Positions 1 to 6,953 are shown, numbered from the stretch's first letter. The stretch: DNA of 8,689 bases from CBFDBT01 sp965603115 (GCA_965603115.1 CBFDBT010000113.1:1-8689), one strand, 5' to 3'. Program-made: numbers and translations. Notes: generated by a model not told the origin, from the sequence alone.

Positions 1-1562
1 CCCCTGCGCTTAGGAGCAGTTTGTAATTTAGCGGGCCGTCTTATTGCAGCGTCCTTTGAGGTCACTCTATAGCTTTTAGTTCCTTTTGTCGCAATCCGTG
101 ACTTAGTGGTCTCAACATTTCTCTCACGAATGTTTTTGTTCCTGATAAGTTTGTCACGCTCAGCGGCAATTATCCTTTTACCACCCTCTCTTTGCGTGAC
201 CACACCTTGCGGGGTCGGGCTATTATGCTGGGTGCGTATAACAGCGTTTCTACTACGCAATGCGGCTTTACGGCGTTCAACATCTCTATATTCCCGTCGA
301 CGCTCGCTGTAACGGCTTTCGTCCCTGTAATAATCCTTGCGGTCATAGTGGCGGTCGCGGAATGTTATGCGGCGATGACTCCAGCTACGTGTATAGCGAT
401 AAGGATGGTCTACATAGTGGTTATACCCACGTCCAATACGAAAAACATAACGTGGCCGCCATGGGTCATAATAACTCCATCCGCTCCAAAAGGGGCTCCA
501 GCGATAGTAGCTAAAACCACCGAAGCCAAAACCAAAGCTATAAGACACGCGACCGCGCTGCCACGCATTATAATAGGGATCATCGTAATAATAACGGTTA
601 TAGCGAACATGGTCATAATAGGCGGCTTCATAACCCGGCTCATCATCCCAATCATACATATATTGTTGGTCATTATTACTGCTATAATCGCGCTTAATAT
701 TGCTCATCATTCCGGTCACAAAGGGAGGGCACTCAATCGTTACATCACGGTATTGCTCCTCTAGGCCTCTCGGGTTGTGCCCCCATGTCTCTTTAAAAGC
801 TTTGTGATAGCATGGCAACTGGTCCGACATTTGCTCTATGCGCCAAGATACAGACGGATGCGAAGAGAGATATTCCATCGCAAACCGGCTTTCATCGCTA
901 AGCCACTGCCATGTACCTATAGCGGCGGCTGGGTCGTAACCTGCTTTAAGCATCATAACCATTGAGAGGTCATCGGCTTCACTTTCCATCATGCGACTGT
1001 AGGGCATAACCTGCACACCTTCAGCGATGGATACACCGAGATTATAAGCGAGCTGCTCCCGCATAGAGCCACTGGCCCTCGTGTCTTGAGCCATCAATAC
1101 GGACTGGATCTCATTTCTTCCTAGCAAAAACATATTATGCCCAAGAAGACTGTGAGCCATTTGGTGGGTTAAAAGAGCAGCTACTTCCTGATCATCCTGC
1201 AGGCGGTTAAGAATACCGAGATAAATGGCCATTTTACCGTCTGGTAATACCCACGCATCAGGAATATTGCTATCAACCAGCACCATGCGCCAACCAATAT
1301 CGGGGCGCGCAGCGGAGCGTACTAGACGCGACATAATCCGATGAATGCGGTCATAGTCTTCGCCACTAGTAATAACGGGCAGATCTGCTATGGCACGATC
1401 AAAAGCAAGGCTACCGATTGTGGATGCGTCTTCATCTCTGATCTGAATAGCACCCTCTTCGCTATCCCCAGACTGTTGACTATTAAAGTGTTGGGGCGAT
1501 TGTGCACAGGCACTGATTGAAAAGAAAAAAGGGATCAAAAAAGGGATCATTCGGCTTAACAT
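1..1562 (-). CDS. M48-family (Zn peptidase-like) lipoprotein with HQxxH motif and Tyr/Arg-rich tail, partial at 3' end
   Basis: The reading frame runs from ATG 1562-1560 to the window edge without a stop: 520 codons, C-terminus missing. The start follows an AGGAG (1573-1569) by 6 nt. Residues 1-19 form a lipoprotein signal with lipobox ISAC (Cys19); the next residue is Ala, so outer-membrane sorting is likely. Residues about 40-260 match the M48 peptidase fold: a DAWVLPDGK segment (family NAFALPGG), the helix LLTHQMAHSLLGH with His133 and His137, the third zinc ligand in ESEAD (Glu193, Asp197), and a late SSHPS motif (His235). The catalytic Glu of HEXXH is Gln134 (codon CAA), so zinc may bind but hydrolysis is doubtful. 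From about residue 281 the protein becomes low-complexity: first Tyr/Asp-rich (YNRYYYDDPYY), then FGFGFGGF (343-350), then Arg/Lys-rich to the edge. Related M48 lipoproteins usually end soon after the peptidase domain. Family assignment is firm; function is unknown. Confidence 0.85.
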   Translation of the reverse strand, partial: MLSRMIPFLIPFFFSISACAQSPQHFNSQQSGDSEEGAIQIRDEDASTIGSLAFDRAIADLPVITSGEDYDRIHRIMSRLVRSAARPDIGWRMVLVDSNIPDAWVLPDGKMAIYLGILNRLQDDQEVAALLTHQMAHSLLGHNMFLLGRNEIQSVLMAQDTRASGSMREQLAYNLGVSIAEGVQVMPYSRMMESEADDLSMVMMLKAGYDPAAAIGTWQWLSDESRFAMEYLSSHPSVSWRIEQMSDQLPCYHKAFKETWGHNPRGLEEQYRDVTIECPPFVTGMMSNIKRDYSSNNDQQYMYDWDDEPGYEAAYYDHVRYNRYYYDDPYYNAWQRGRVSYSFGFGFGGFSYYRWSPFWSGWSYYDPWRPRYVFRIGRGYNHYVDHPYRYTRSWSHRRITFRDRHYDRKDYYRDESRYSERRREYRDVERRKAALRSRNAVIRTQHNSPTPQGVVTQREGGKRIIAAERDKLIRNKNIRERNVETTKSRIATKGTKSYRVTSKDAAIRRPAKLQTAPKRR

Positions 1563-1568
1563 AACAGT

Positions 1569-1573
1569 CTCCT
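1569..1573 (-). promoter_or_regulatory. Ribosome binding site AGGAG of the M48-like gene
   Basis: The minus strand reads AGGAG 6 nt before ATG 1562-1560. It decides between this start and the in-frame ATG four codons later, which has no comparable site. Confidence 0.7.
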
Positions 1574-1587
1574 AATTTACTGACTTA

Positions 1588-1617
1588 TAAACCTAACATA
1601 CTTTAACTTACTTTAAC
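1588..1617 (-). repeat. Three tandem 10-bp direct repeats upstream of the M48-like gene
   Basis: On the minus strand the units read GTTAAAGTAA (1617-1608), GTTAAAGTAT (1607-1598) and a degenerate GTTAGGTTTA (1597-1588). They end 25 nt before the ATG and begin after the rpmF terminator, so they lie where the gene's own promoter should be. A 10-bp period places all three on one face of the helix, as with OmpR-type regulator sites. The TTAA cores are 10 bp apart, one base closer than the alphaproteobacterial CtrA site (TTAA-N7-TTAA). The role as an operator is an inference. Confidence 0.4.
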
Positions 1618-1625
1618 CAAAGATG

Positions 1626-1664
1626 AATGAAAAAGGGCGACCCTCATATGAGAATCACCCTTTT
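1626..1664 (-). terminator. Rho-independent terminator of rpmF
   Basis: On the minus strand, AAAAGGG pairs with CCCTTTT and pairing continues inward to the palindrome CTCATATGAG. That gives up to 17 consecutive pairs, three of them G-U, across 1664-1631, followed by a short U-rich tail (TTTTT then CATTC). It starts 38 nt after the rpmF stop. It should largely separate rpmF from the M48-like gene downstream. Confidence 0.8.
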
Positions 1665-1701
1665 AAAATAACAATCAGTCAAAAGAGACTTAGGCTAAGC
1701 C

Positions 1702-1887
1702 TTAATAGTCGCCTTTTGGCTCAATAATCTGCTTACCACGGTACATGCCTGATTTCAGGTCGATGTGGTGGCGCATTTTAAATTCACCAGTGTGCTGGTC
1801 TTCCTGCACGTTCACAGCCTTAAGGGCATCGTGTGAACGACGGATGCCGCGACGGTGCGGGGATACTTTTCTCTTAGGTACAGCCAT
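1702..1887 (-). CDS. rpmF: 50S ribosomal protein L32 (bL32)
   Basis: This 61-residue protein begins MAVPKRKVSPHRRGIRRSHD, the standard bL32 N-terminus, and continues with the basic body ending in the GMYRGKQ and PKGDY segments. bL32 is a small component of the large ribosomal subunit near the peptidyl transferase region. No cysteines are present, so this is the form without the zinc-ribbon CxxC pairs; sequence and length fit alphaproteobacterial L32. The ATG is preceded by AGAAGG about 9 nt upstream. A strong terminator follows, and a possible sigma70-like promoter lies upstream, so the gene is probably transcribed largely alone. In many alphaproteobacteria a transglycosylase gene adjoins rpmF; that is not seen here. 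Confidence 0.97.
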   Translation of the reverse strand: MAVPKRKVSPHRRGIRRSHDALKAVNVQEDQHTGEFKMRHHIDLKSGMYRGKQIIEPKGDY

Positions 1888-1971
1888 TTTCTTAAACCTT
1901 CTACTAGTTTGCCTTACCGTAGTAAGACCAAAGCCTGCGAAACCGCCGACTCAATAATTCATTAGCGGCGC

Positions 1972-2000
1972 AACATAAGGATGAGTTTCTCATAAATCAA
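1972..2000 (-). promoter_or_regulatory. Possible sigma70-like promoter for rpmF
   Basis: The minus strand shows TTGATT (2000-1995), a 17-bp spacer, then TATGTT (1977-1972). Each hexamer matches its consensus at four of six positions. Transcription would start near 1965, leaving a leader of about 78 nt. The leader holds a small hairpin, CTTAC/GTAAG at 1913-1926. The spacer and -35 overlap an inverted repeat, GTTTCTC/GAGAAAC (1985-2007). That repeat lacks a T-tract, so it is a poor intrinsic terminator for the gene upstream. Confidence 0.35.
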
Positions 2001-2043
2001 GAGAAACCTTCACAAATGTTATGACGCACTGTTGAGGCTGCTT

Positions 2044-2904
2044 TTATTCTTGCAGCTTTGCAGAGTCAAGGCCCTTCTCACCAAGAGTTTTACCGTCAAG
2101 AATATCTTGCGCTCTGACAAGCGTATTGTGGTTGAGAATTGGCACCAGTTTCATTGTCTCCATATCCACTTTCATAGGAATAACCGTTTCTGTTTCAATA
2201 TCAAATTCACCATCCCCATCTCGATCTGAGACCACTTCAACAACTAAAGTTTCAGGGATAGGCGAAATGCATTTTTTCCTATTTTTCTTACAAGGGATCA
2301 TCAAATCAAATCCAGTCAGCTTATAATCACCTAGATCAACATATTCCCTTTTATCTTCAAAGACATCATAAACGAGAAGGTGACTATCAGTGGTTTTGGT
2401 TTTATCTTCACTATCTGGCACACGAACCGCAGCTACAATACGAAAAAAACTATCCCCTCTCCAAGTAAAGTAAGATTCAAGTATAGCACGTTTTTCTAAA
2501 AGAAGTTTAGTCTGCACTTTCTCCCAGTTATGAATTGCGAGATTATTCATCACTGAACTATAACTTTTATAATCCTTTGAAGAGAAATAGCTAGTTTTGT
2601 CTTCTTCTAAAGGAAAAACAGATACTTTAGACTGCCTGATTTCGTATAAAATGATGCCTTCTTCTGGATAAGGTATTGAATGGTCTCTTATCTGAATGGA
2701 TTGCAAGCTAACACCTTCATCAAGCGCAGCTTTTACTTCTTCCTGTGAAACTGGTTCAGGGACCGATTCATGATTGTATCCAAAAATCTCCTGATAGAGC
2801 ACAGGACCAGCTAAAAATATGATTGCTCCTATAGCAATCACATGAAACATTGTTGCGCTCCAACGATGTAATTTCGCTATCTTAGTATCTTTTTTCTCTG
2901 CCAT
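2044..2904 (-). CDS. Unrecognised single-pass membrane protein with a DxDxDG calcium-loop-like motif
   Basis: I do not recognise the family. The 286-residue protein has a short basic N-terminus (MAEKKDTKIAKLHR), one hydrophobic segment at about residues 18-38, and a charged remainder of roughly 245 residues. By the positive-inside rule the C-terminal part faces the periplasm. That part holds two cysteines spaced CX6C (Cys205, Cys212) that could form a disulfide. It also holds DRDGDGEFD (227-235), which matches EF-hand or thrombospondin-like calcium loops at positions 1, 3, 5 and 9, but Thr rather than Glu stands at position 12. No enzyme motif is visible. The start has AAAAGGAATGGGGAT upstream. 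Base composition is AT-rich: 2281-2340 holds 20 G/C of 60, against 31 of 60 at 3481-3540 in the next gene, which hints at acquisition. It is divergent from the M14 gene; no shared role is evident. Confidence 0.75.
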   Translation of the reverse strand: MAEKKDTKIAKLHRWSATMFHVIAIGAIIFLAGPVLYQEIFGYNHESVPEPVSQEEVKAALDEGVSLQSIQIRDHSIPYPEEGIILYEIRQSKVSVFPLEEDKTSYFSSKDYKSYSSVMNNLAIHNWEKVQTKLLLEKRAILESYFTWRGDSFFRIVAAVRVPDSEDKTKTTDSHLLVYDVFEDKREYVDLGDYKLTGFDLMIPCKKNRKKCISPIPETLVVEVVSDRDGDGEFDIETETVIPMKVDMETMKLVPILNHNTLVRAQDILDGKTLGEKGLDSAKLQE

Positions 2905-3068
2905 ATCCCCATTCCTTTTGCTCGTTCTGTCTGTTCATTGCACATCTATCGCAATGATTGCAACATTACACATATAAAGATCCAAAGCAAATTCAAGACT
3001 CCCTTTGCATCTTCTCAAAAAACCTCTAAAGATAGCAGCTAGATTTATTAAATTAAAGGAAGTTTCCC
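2905..3068. promoter_or_regulatory. Divergent promoter region between the orphan membrane protein gene and the M14 gene
   Basis: This 164-bp AT-rich gap must carry both start signals. Visible elements are the perfect palindrome GCAATGATTGC (2951-2961) and two direct copies, ATTGCACAT (2937-2945) and ATTGCAACAT (2957-2966), offset by 20 bp (two helical turns). For the plus strand, TTGCAT (3005-3010) with TAAAGA 16 bp downstream is a weak promoter candidate. AAGGAAG (3056-3062) is a good ribosome binding site 6 nt before the M14 ATG. I could not assign a convincing minus-strand promoter. Confidence 0.4.
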
Positions 3069-5765
3069 ATGAATTTAAAGCATACACTGGTTGGATTAAC
3101 GCTGGCTTGCACAGCGCTTATCACCCCGACAACGCTAGCATCGGACGGCTATGATATGTGGCCCGGCACAAGCTATAACAAAAGCATCCCGACCCACGAC
3201 CAAGTACTAGGGTACGGTGTTGGTGAGCGCATCACCAGTCACAGTGATATGCTACGCTTTATGGAAACACTCCAGCGTTCAGCACCCGACCGTATGAAAA
3301 TCATAGAATATGGCCGCACATGGGAAGGTCGAAAACTTATTTATATCGCTATTGGCAGTCCTGAAAATATTGCTGGGCTCGATAAACTTTCAGCCGACAT
3401 GAAAAAACTAGCTAGTCCTGCCATCACCAGCAAAGCCGAAGCAAAAGAAATGGCCGCCAGTATGCCAGGCTCGGTTTGGCTTGCTTATGGCGTACACGGT
3501 AACGAGATCAGCAGCATGGACGCTGCCATGATGACAGCTTATCACCTACTGGCGGCTCCAGACGAAGCAACAAACAAAAAAATTCTTGAAAATACTTTGG
3601 TTTTCATTGATCCAGCACAAAACCCTGATGGCCGCGACCGTTTTACCACGCGCTATTATTCGTCAGTTGGCATGGAGCATAGCGGAGACCGATTGAGCGC
3701 TGAACAAAACGAGCCATGGCCTCGTGGACGCTCTAACCACTATCTTTTTGATATGAACCGCGACTGGCTTGCTGCGACGCAGCCGGAGACCAAAGGACGC
3801 ATCAAAGCCCTCAACACATATTTACCCCTCGTTGTGATTGACCTGCATGAGATGGGCGGCGACAGCAGTTATTATTTTGCACCAGCTGCCCAGCCGTTTA
3901 ACCCTCATATGACTCAAACACAAATTGATAACATGACCGAGATTGGTAAAAATCACGGCAAACATTTTGATCGCTTTGGATTTGATTATTTCACCCGTGA
4001 AGTGTTTGATGCCTTTTACCCGGGTTACGGCGACAGCTGGCCTATTTTTTATGGCGCTTCAGCCTCCACTTATGAAGTCTCTTCGTCTCGCGGCGAAAAA
4101 TACCGCAAATCCACCGGCGAAATGATGACCTATAAATATACGGTGCAAGAGCATTTTGTAGCCTCCATCTCAACCGCTGAAGGTGTTGCTAATGCTCGCG
4201 AAAAATTGCTTGGTGATTTTTATAACTATCAAGTCAGTGCTATAGCAGAAGGCAAGGCTAACAAAAAAGAGCGTGTTTTCATTATGCCAAACACGCGGGA
4301 CAAAGCTGGCAACCACCGCCTTGCAACGCTTATGGCAGAGCACGGACTAGATGTGCGTCAAGCTGATAAAAGCTTTAAAGCTTGTGGTGTAAACTATAGC
4401 GCGGGGGCATATTTTATTGATACAGCCCAGCCTCGCGGACGTTTTGCCAAAACAACCTTTACCAAGCAAGTCGACATGAGTGATGCTTTTCTTAAAGAAC
4501 AAGAACGCCGCCGCGCCCGCAAACTTGATGATGAAATTTACGACGTTACAGGCTGGTCCCTTCCACAAATGTTCAATATTGATACCAACGCCTGTGGCAG
4601 TGAAGTTAAAGTCGCCAGTCATAAAGTAAATGCAAATGACACTATGGCAGGCAAAGTGAGCAATCCTGATGCCACGGTTGCTTATATCGTGCCGTGGGGC
4701 GACATGGCAGCAGGACGCTTTTTAACCGCCGCTCTACGAGAGGGCCTAACCGTTAAAAGCGCTGACAAAGCCTTCACACTAGACGGCAAGAAAAGCTATC
4801 CAGCGGGCTCACTGGTTATCGAGACACGACGAAACGGCGATGACCTTGCCAGTAAAGTTGCTAAAATTACAGCAGCAAGCGGCGCGAAAGTCGACGGCAC
4901 CGACACAAGCTGGGTTACAAAAGGCCCAAGCTTTGGCAGCTTTAATATGGCAACTATGGTTGCACCAAAAATTGCCATGGCATGGGACGAACCTACCAGT
5001 TCGCTCAGTGCAGGCAGTTCGCGCTTTGTTATCGAGCGGCAATTTAACTATCCTGTGACCGCAATTCGCACATCCACGCTGAAAAATGCTAACCTTAGCG
5101 CTTATCAAGTGCTTATCTTGCCCGCGGGCAACTATAAAGGCACCCTTGGCAAAGATGGCGCAGCAAACCTTAAAAAATGGGTTAAAAGTGGTGGTGTACT
5201 TATCACGCTTGGCAGCGCCACCAAATATGCAGCCGATGTTGATGCTGGGCTTTTGGATATCAAACGCGAAAATGCTGTCAAAGACGAAGATGCACCTAAG
5301 GCTGAAAAAGAAGATAAAGAAAAGTCCACGGTGGACGGCAAGCTTTATAGCAAAAAAAGTGACCTGATTAATGCGATAGAAAATGATGAAGAAAGCCCTT
5401 CTCACGTGGCGGGCGTTCTTGCTAATATCGAAGTAGATCAGGAACACTGGTTAACGGCTGGTGTGCATGAAAATGTTGTATCCATGGTAATAGGTAAAGA
5501 TATTTATACCCCGATCAAACTGGCATCCGGTAAAAATGTAGCCTGGTTCAAAGATGAGAAAAATGTTCTGGCCAGTGGCTATTTGTGGGCGGAAAACAAA
5601 AAACAGATGGCCTACAAACCTTTCCTTATTCACCAGCCAACAGGGCGCGGTATGGTAATAGGCTTCACACAGGACCCAACATCACGGGCTTATCTGGACG
5701 GTCTTAATATTATGCTTATGAACACAATATTTAGAGCTTCAGCCCACGCCAAGCCTGTTCGATAA
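3069..5765 (+). CDS. Secreted M14-family zinc carboxypeptidase with amidotransferase-like C-terminal region
   Basis: This 898-residue protein starts with a signal peptide (about 1-24, cleavage near TTLA/SDG), so it acts outside the cytoplasm. Residues about 45-380 form the M14 metallocarboxypeptidase domain. Zinc ligands are His143 and Glu146 in VHGNE and His260 in IDLHEMGG. The substrate-carboxylate pair is Asn230-Arg231 in FDMNRDW, with NPDGRDR just before. Glu336 in STYEVSSS is the likely catalytic Glu. Residues about 400-670 are less characteristic. Residues 678-716 (VLILPAGNY, then a GGVLITLGS turn) resemble a class I glutamine-amidotransferase-like fold, as in other M14 proteins of about 850-900 residues; no catalytic Cys is evident there. 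A Lys/Glu-rich stretch (733-753) interrupts that region. The ATG has AAGGAAG 6 nt upstream. The family cleaves C-terminal residues from peptides; the substrate is unknown, and a role in scavenging peptides is inference. Confidence 0.92.
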   Translation: MNLKHTLVGLTLACTALITPTTLASDGYDMWPGTSYNKSIPTHDQVLGYGVGERITSHSDMLRFMETLQRSAPDRMKIIEYGRTWEGRKLIYIAIGSPENIAGLDKLSADMKKLASPAITSKAEAKEMAASMPGSVWLAYGVHGNEISSMDAAMMTAYHLLAAPDEATNKKILENTLVFIDPAQNPDGRDRFTTRYYSSVGMEHSGDRLSAEQNEPWPRGRSNHYLFDMNRDWLAATQPETKGRIKALNTYLPLVVIDLHEMGGDSSYYFAPAAQPFNPHMTQTQIDNMTEIGKNHGKHFDRFGFDYFTREVFDAFYPGYGDSWPIFYGASASTYEVSSSRGEKYRKSTGEMMTYKYTVQEHFVASISTAEGVANAREKLLGDFYNYQVSAIAEGKANKKERVFIMPNTRDKAGNHRLATLMAEHGLDVRQADKSFKACGVNYSAGAYFIDTAQPRGRFAKTTFTKQVDMSDAFLKEQERRRARKLDDEIYDVTGWSLPQMFNIDTNACGSEVKVASHKVNANDTMAGKVSNPDATVAYIVPWGDMAAGRFLTAALREGLTVKSADKAFTLDGKKSYPAGSLVIETRRNGDDLASKVAKITAASGAKVDGTDTSWVTKGPSFGSFNMATMVAPKIAMAWDEPTSSLSAGSSRFVIERQFNYPVTAIRTSTLKNANLSAYQVLILPAGNYKGTLGKDGAANLKKWVKSGGVLITLGSATKYAADVDAGLLDIKRENAVKDEDAPKAEKEDKEKSTVDGKLYSKKSDLINAIENDEESPSHVAGVLANIEVDQEHWLTAGVHENVVSMVIGKDIYTPIKLASGKNVAWFKDEKNVLASGYLWAENKKQMAYKPFLIHQPTGRGMVIGFTQDPTSRAYLDGLNIMLMNTIFRASAHAKPVR

Positions 5766-5774
5766 ATACTAGGT

Positions 5775-5794
5775 GGGCGGCCCTCAGGTCGCCC
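5775..5794 (+). terminator. GC-rich hairpin after the M14 gene, possible weak terminator
   Basis: GGGCGGCC pairs with GGTCGCCC around the loop CTCA: 8 pairs, one of them G-U. It begins 9 nt after the M14 stop. No T-tract follows (ATACAAAC), so it may only attenuate, protect the 3' end, or work with Rho. It fills most of the short gap before the reductase gene. Confidence 0.45.
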
Positions 5795-5821
5795 CATACA
5801 AACATTGTGAGACGTAAAACT

Positions 5822-6760
5822 ATGTTACCTATTATGGTCTATATGGACGGCACTGATAACGATAACTGGGTTAAGGCCTTTAAAGCGGCTTCCCCAAACA
5901 CTGATGTTCGCTCATACGAGAACTGGGGCGATGACACCCAAACGCCCTGCTACGCCTTCATGTGGAAACCCAAGCCCGGTATGGTGGCAAAATTTCCCAA
6001 CATCAAAGTTATGTTCTATGGCGGGGCCGGTGTTGACCACCTACTCAACGACCCGACACTGCCCGCCACCCTTCCTATCTCTCGCCTGAGCGATGATGGT
6101 TTGCGCGATGGCATGGCCGACTGGGTGGTGATGAGTGTTTTGATGCAAAACCGCAAGATGCCCCAAGTTATGGCCCAGCAACGCCGCAAAATATGGCTTA
6201 AACAACCACCAAAGCTACCGCAAGATATGCGCGTTGGTATTATGGGCTATGGTGCCTTGGGCAGAACATGCGCAGAGCGCCTTAAACCCTTTGGTTATAA
6301 TCTTATTACGTGGTCACGCACGGCAAAGGCAGCCGAAACAGATGTGAAACATTATACCGGCGCTGAGGAATTTAACGATTTTCTCGGTGCCACCGATATT
6401 CTCGTCAGCTTGCTTCCCGCAACAAGCGGCACTAATGACTTGCTTAATGCTGAAACAATAGCCTGTCTGCCAAAAGGCGCTTCTATCATCAATGCAGGGC
6501 GCGGCAATGTACTTGATAGCAAGGCTCTACTTGACGCTATTGTAAGTGGTCATATAGCAGGAGCAAGCTTGGATGTGTTTAAAACCGAGCCCCTGCCCGA
6601 AAATGACCCGCTTTGGGACTGTGAGCAGGTGATCATAACACCGCATATTTCAGCCGAAACCCGTATTGAAACCGCCGTAGATTATGTCCTTGGCTCCATT
6701 GCCACTTATGAAGCCACGGGCGAGATTGTTAACTTATATGATCGAGACCGTGGATATTGA
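5822..6760 (+). CDS. ghrA: GhrA-type glyoxylate/hydroxypyruvate reductase (D-2-hydroxyacid dehydrogenase)
   Basis: This NAD(P)H-dependent cytoplasmic enzyme of the GhrA branch reduces glyoxylate to glycolate and hydroxypyruvate to glycerate. From the ATG at 5822 it has 312 residues, the same length as E. coli GhrA. The Rossmann motif is VGIMGYGALG (138-147), followed by WSRT (164-167), which suits NADPH. The catalytic residues are Arg227 in INAGRGNVLD, Glu256 in DVFKTEPLPENDPLW and His275 in ITPHISAET; the last two blocks are typical of GhrA. A GTG at 5807 in the same frame would add five residues (MRRKT), but it has no Shine-Dalgarno. ATG 5822 has only a weak GAG about 10 nt upstream. The gene lies 56 bp after the M14 gene in the same direction, so co-transcription is possible. 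Activity on other 2-oxoacids cannot be excluded. Confidence 0.88.
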   Translation: MLPIMVYMDGTDNDNWVKAFKAASPNTDVRSYENWGDDTQTPCYAFMWKPKPGMVAKFPNIKVMFYGGAGVDHLLNDPTLPATLPISRLSDDGLRDGMADWVVMSVLMQNRKMPQVMAQQRRKIWLKQPPKLPQDMRVGIMGYGALGRTCAERLKPFGYNLITWSRTAKAAETDVKHYTGAEEFNDFLGATDILVSLLPATSGTNDLLNAETIACLPKGASIINAGRGNVLDSKALLDAIVSGHIAGASLDVFKTEPLPENDPLWDCEQVIITPHISAETRIETAVDYVLGSIATYEATGEIVNLYDRDRGY

Positions 6761-6775
6761 TAGCCTGATCACATC

Positions 6776-6929
6776 ATGCCCTCCGTTCGTCCTGAGCTTG
6801 TCGAAGGAAGGAGGGCATCCATATGGTCTGGTGTGTGTTTCTGCGCGATTTAGCCGCAATATAGCTAAGTGATAGGATGGACACCCTCCTACGAGGGTGT
6901 GACGTGGGCTCGGGCTTCGACAGGCTCAG
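6776..6929. repeat. Composite palindromic repeat A (REP-doublet-like)
   Basis: The outer arms CTGAGCTTGTCGAAG (6792-6806) and CTTCGACAGGCTCAG (6915-6929) are inverted copies matching at 14 of 15 bases. Inner arms at 6810-6822 and 6877-6889 are inverted copies matching at 11 of 13, around a 54-bp centre. Each arm also has its own hairpin: ATGCCCTCC/GGAGGGCAT (6776-6784 with 6810-6818) on the left and ACACCCTC/GAGGGTGT (6881-6900, loop CTAC) on the right. The GAGCTTGTCGAAG word is a familiar intergenic repeat core in alphaproteobacteria (recalled, not searched). Confidence 0.7.
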
Positions 6930-6953
6930 TTAGGGTTTACCACAAACACGGTC

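Noticed and set aside
410..673. Minus-strand open frame of 87 codons with hydrophobic stretches
   Set aside because: It is in another frame of the same strand as the M48-like tail, and the long real frame is supported by start site, lipobox and family motifs.
192..764. Plus-strand open frame of 190 codons that looks like a hydrophobic membrane protein rich in Ile, Val and Thr
   Set aside because: It is antisense to the Tyr/Arg-rich tail of the M48-like gene. TAT and TAC codons read backwards give ATA and GTA (Ile and Val), so the apparent membrane helices are an artefact. There is no ribosome binding site and no known motif.
1985..2007. Terminator for the orphan membrane protein gene (GTTTCTC/GAGAAAC)
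   Set aside because: The stem is only 7 AT-rich pairs with a 9-nt loop and no T-tract on either strand; it overlaps the possible rpmF promoter instead.
1949..3001. GANTC (CcrM-type) methylation sites near promoters, for example GACTC at 1949-1953 and 2997-3001
   Set aside because: The number seen is about what chance predicts, so no regulatory claim is justified.
4809..5447. Minus-strand open frame of 212 codons, Cys/Phe/Ile-rich
   Set aside because: It lies entirely antisense to the well-supported M14 peptidase gene and encodes no recognisable motif.
6776..6818. Intrinsic terminator for the reductase gene
   Set aside because: The 9-bp GC-rich stem has a large loop and no T-tract. It is better explained as the left arm of a palindromic repeat, although it may still affect mRNA 3' ends.
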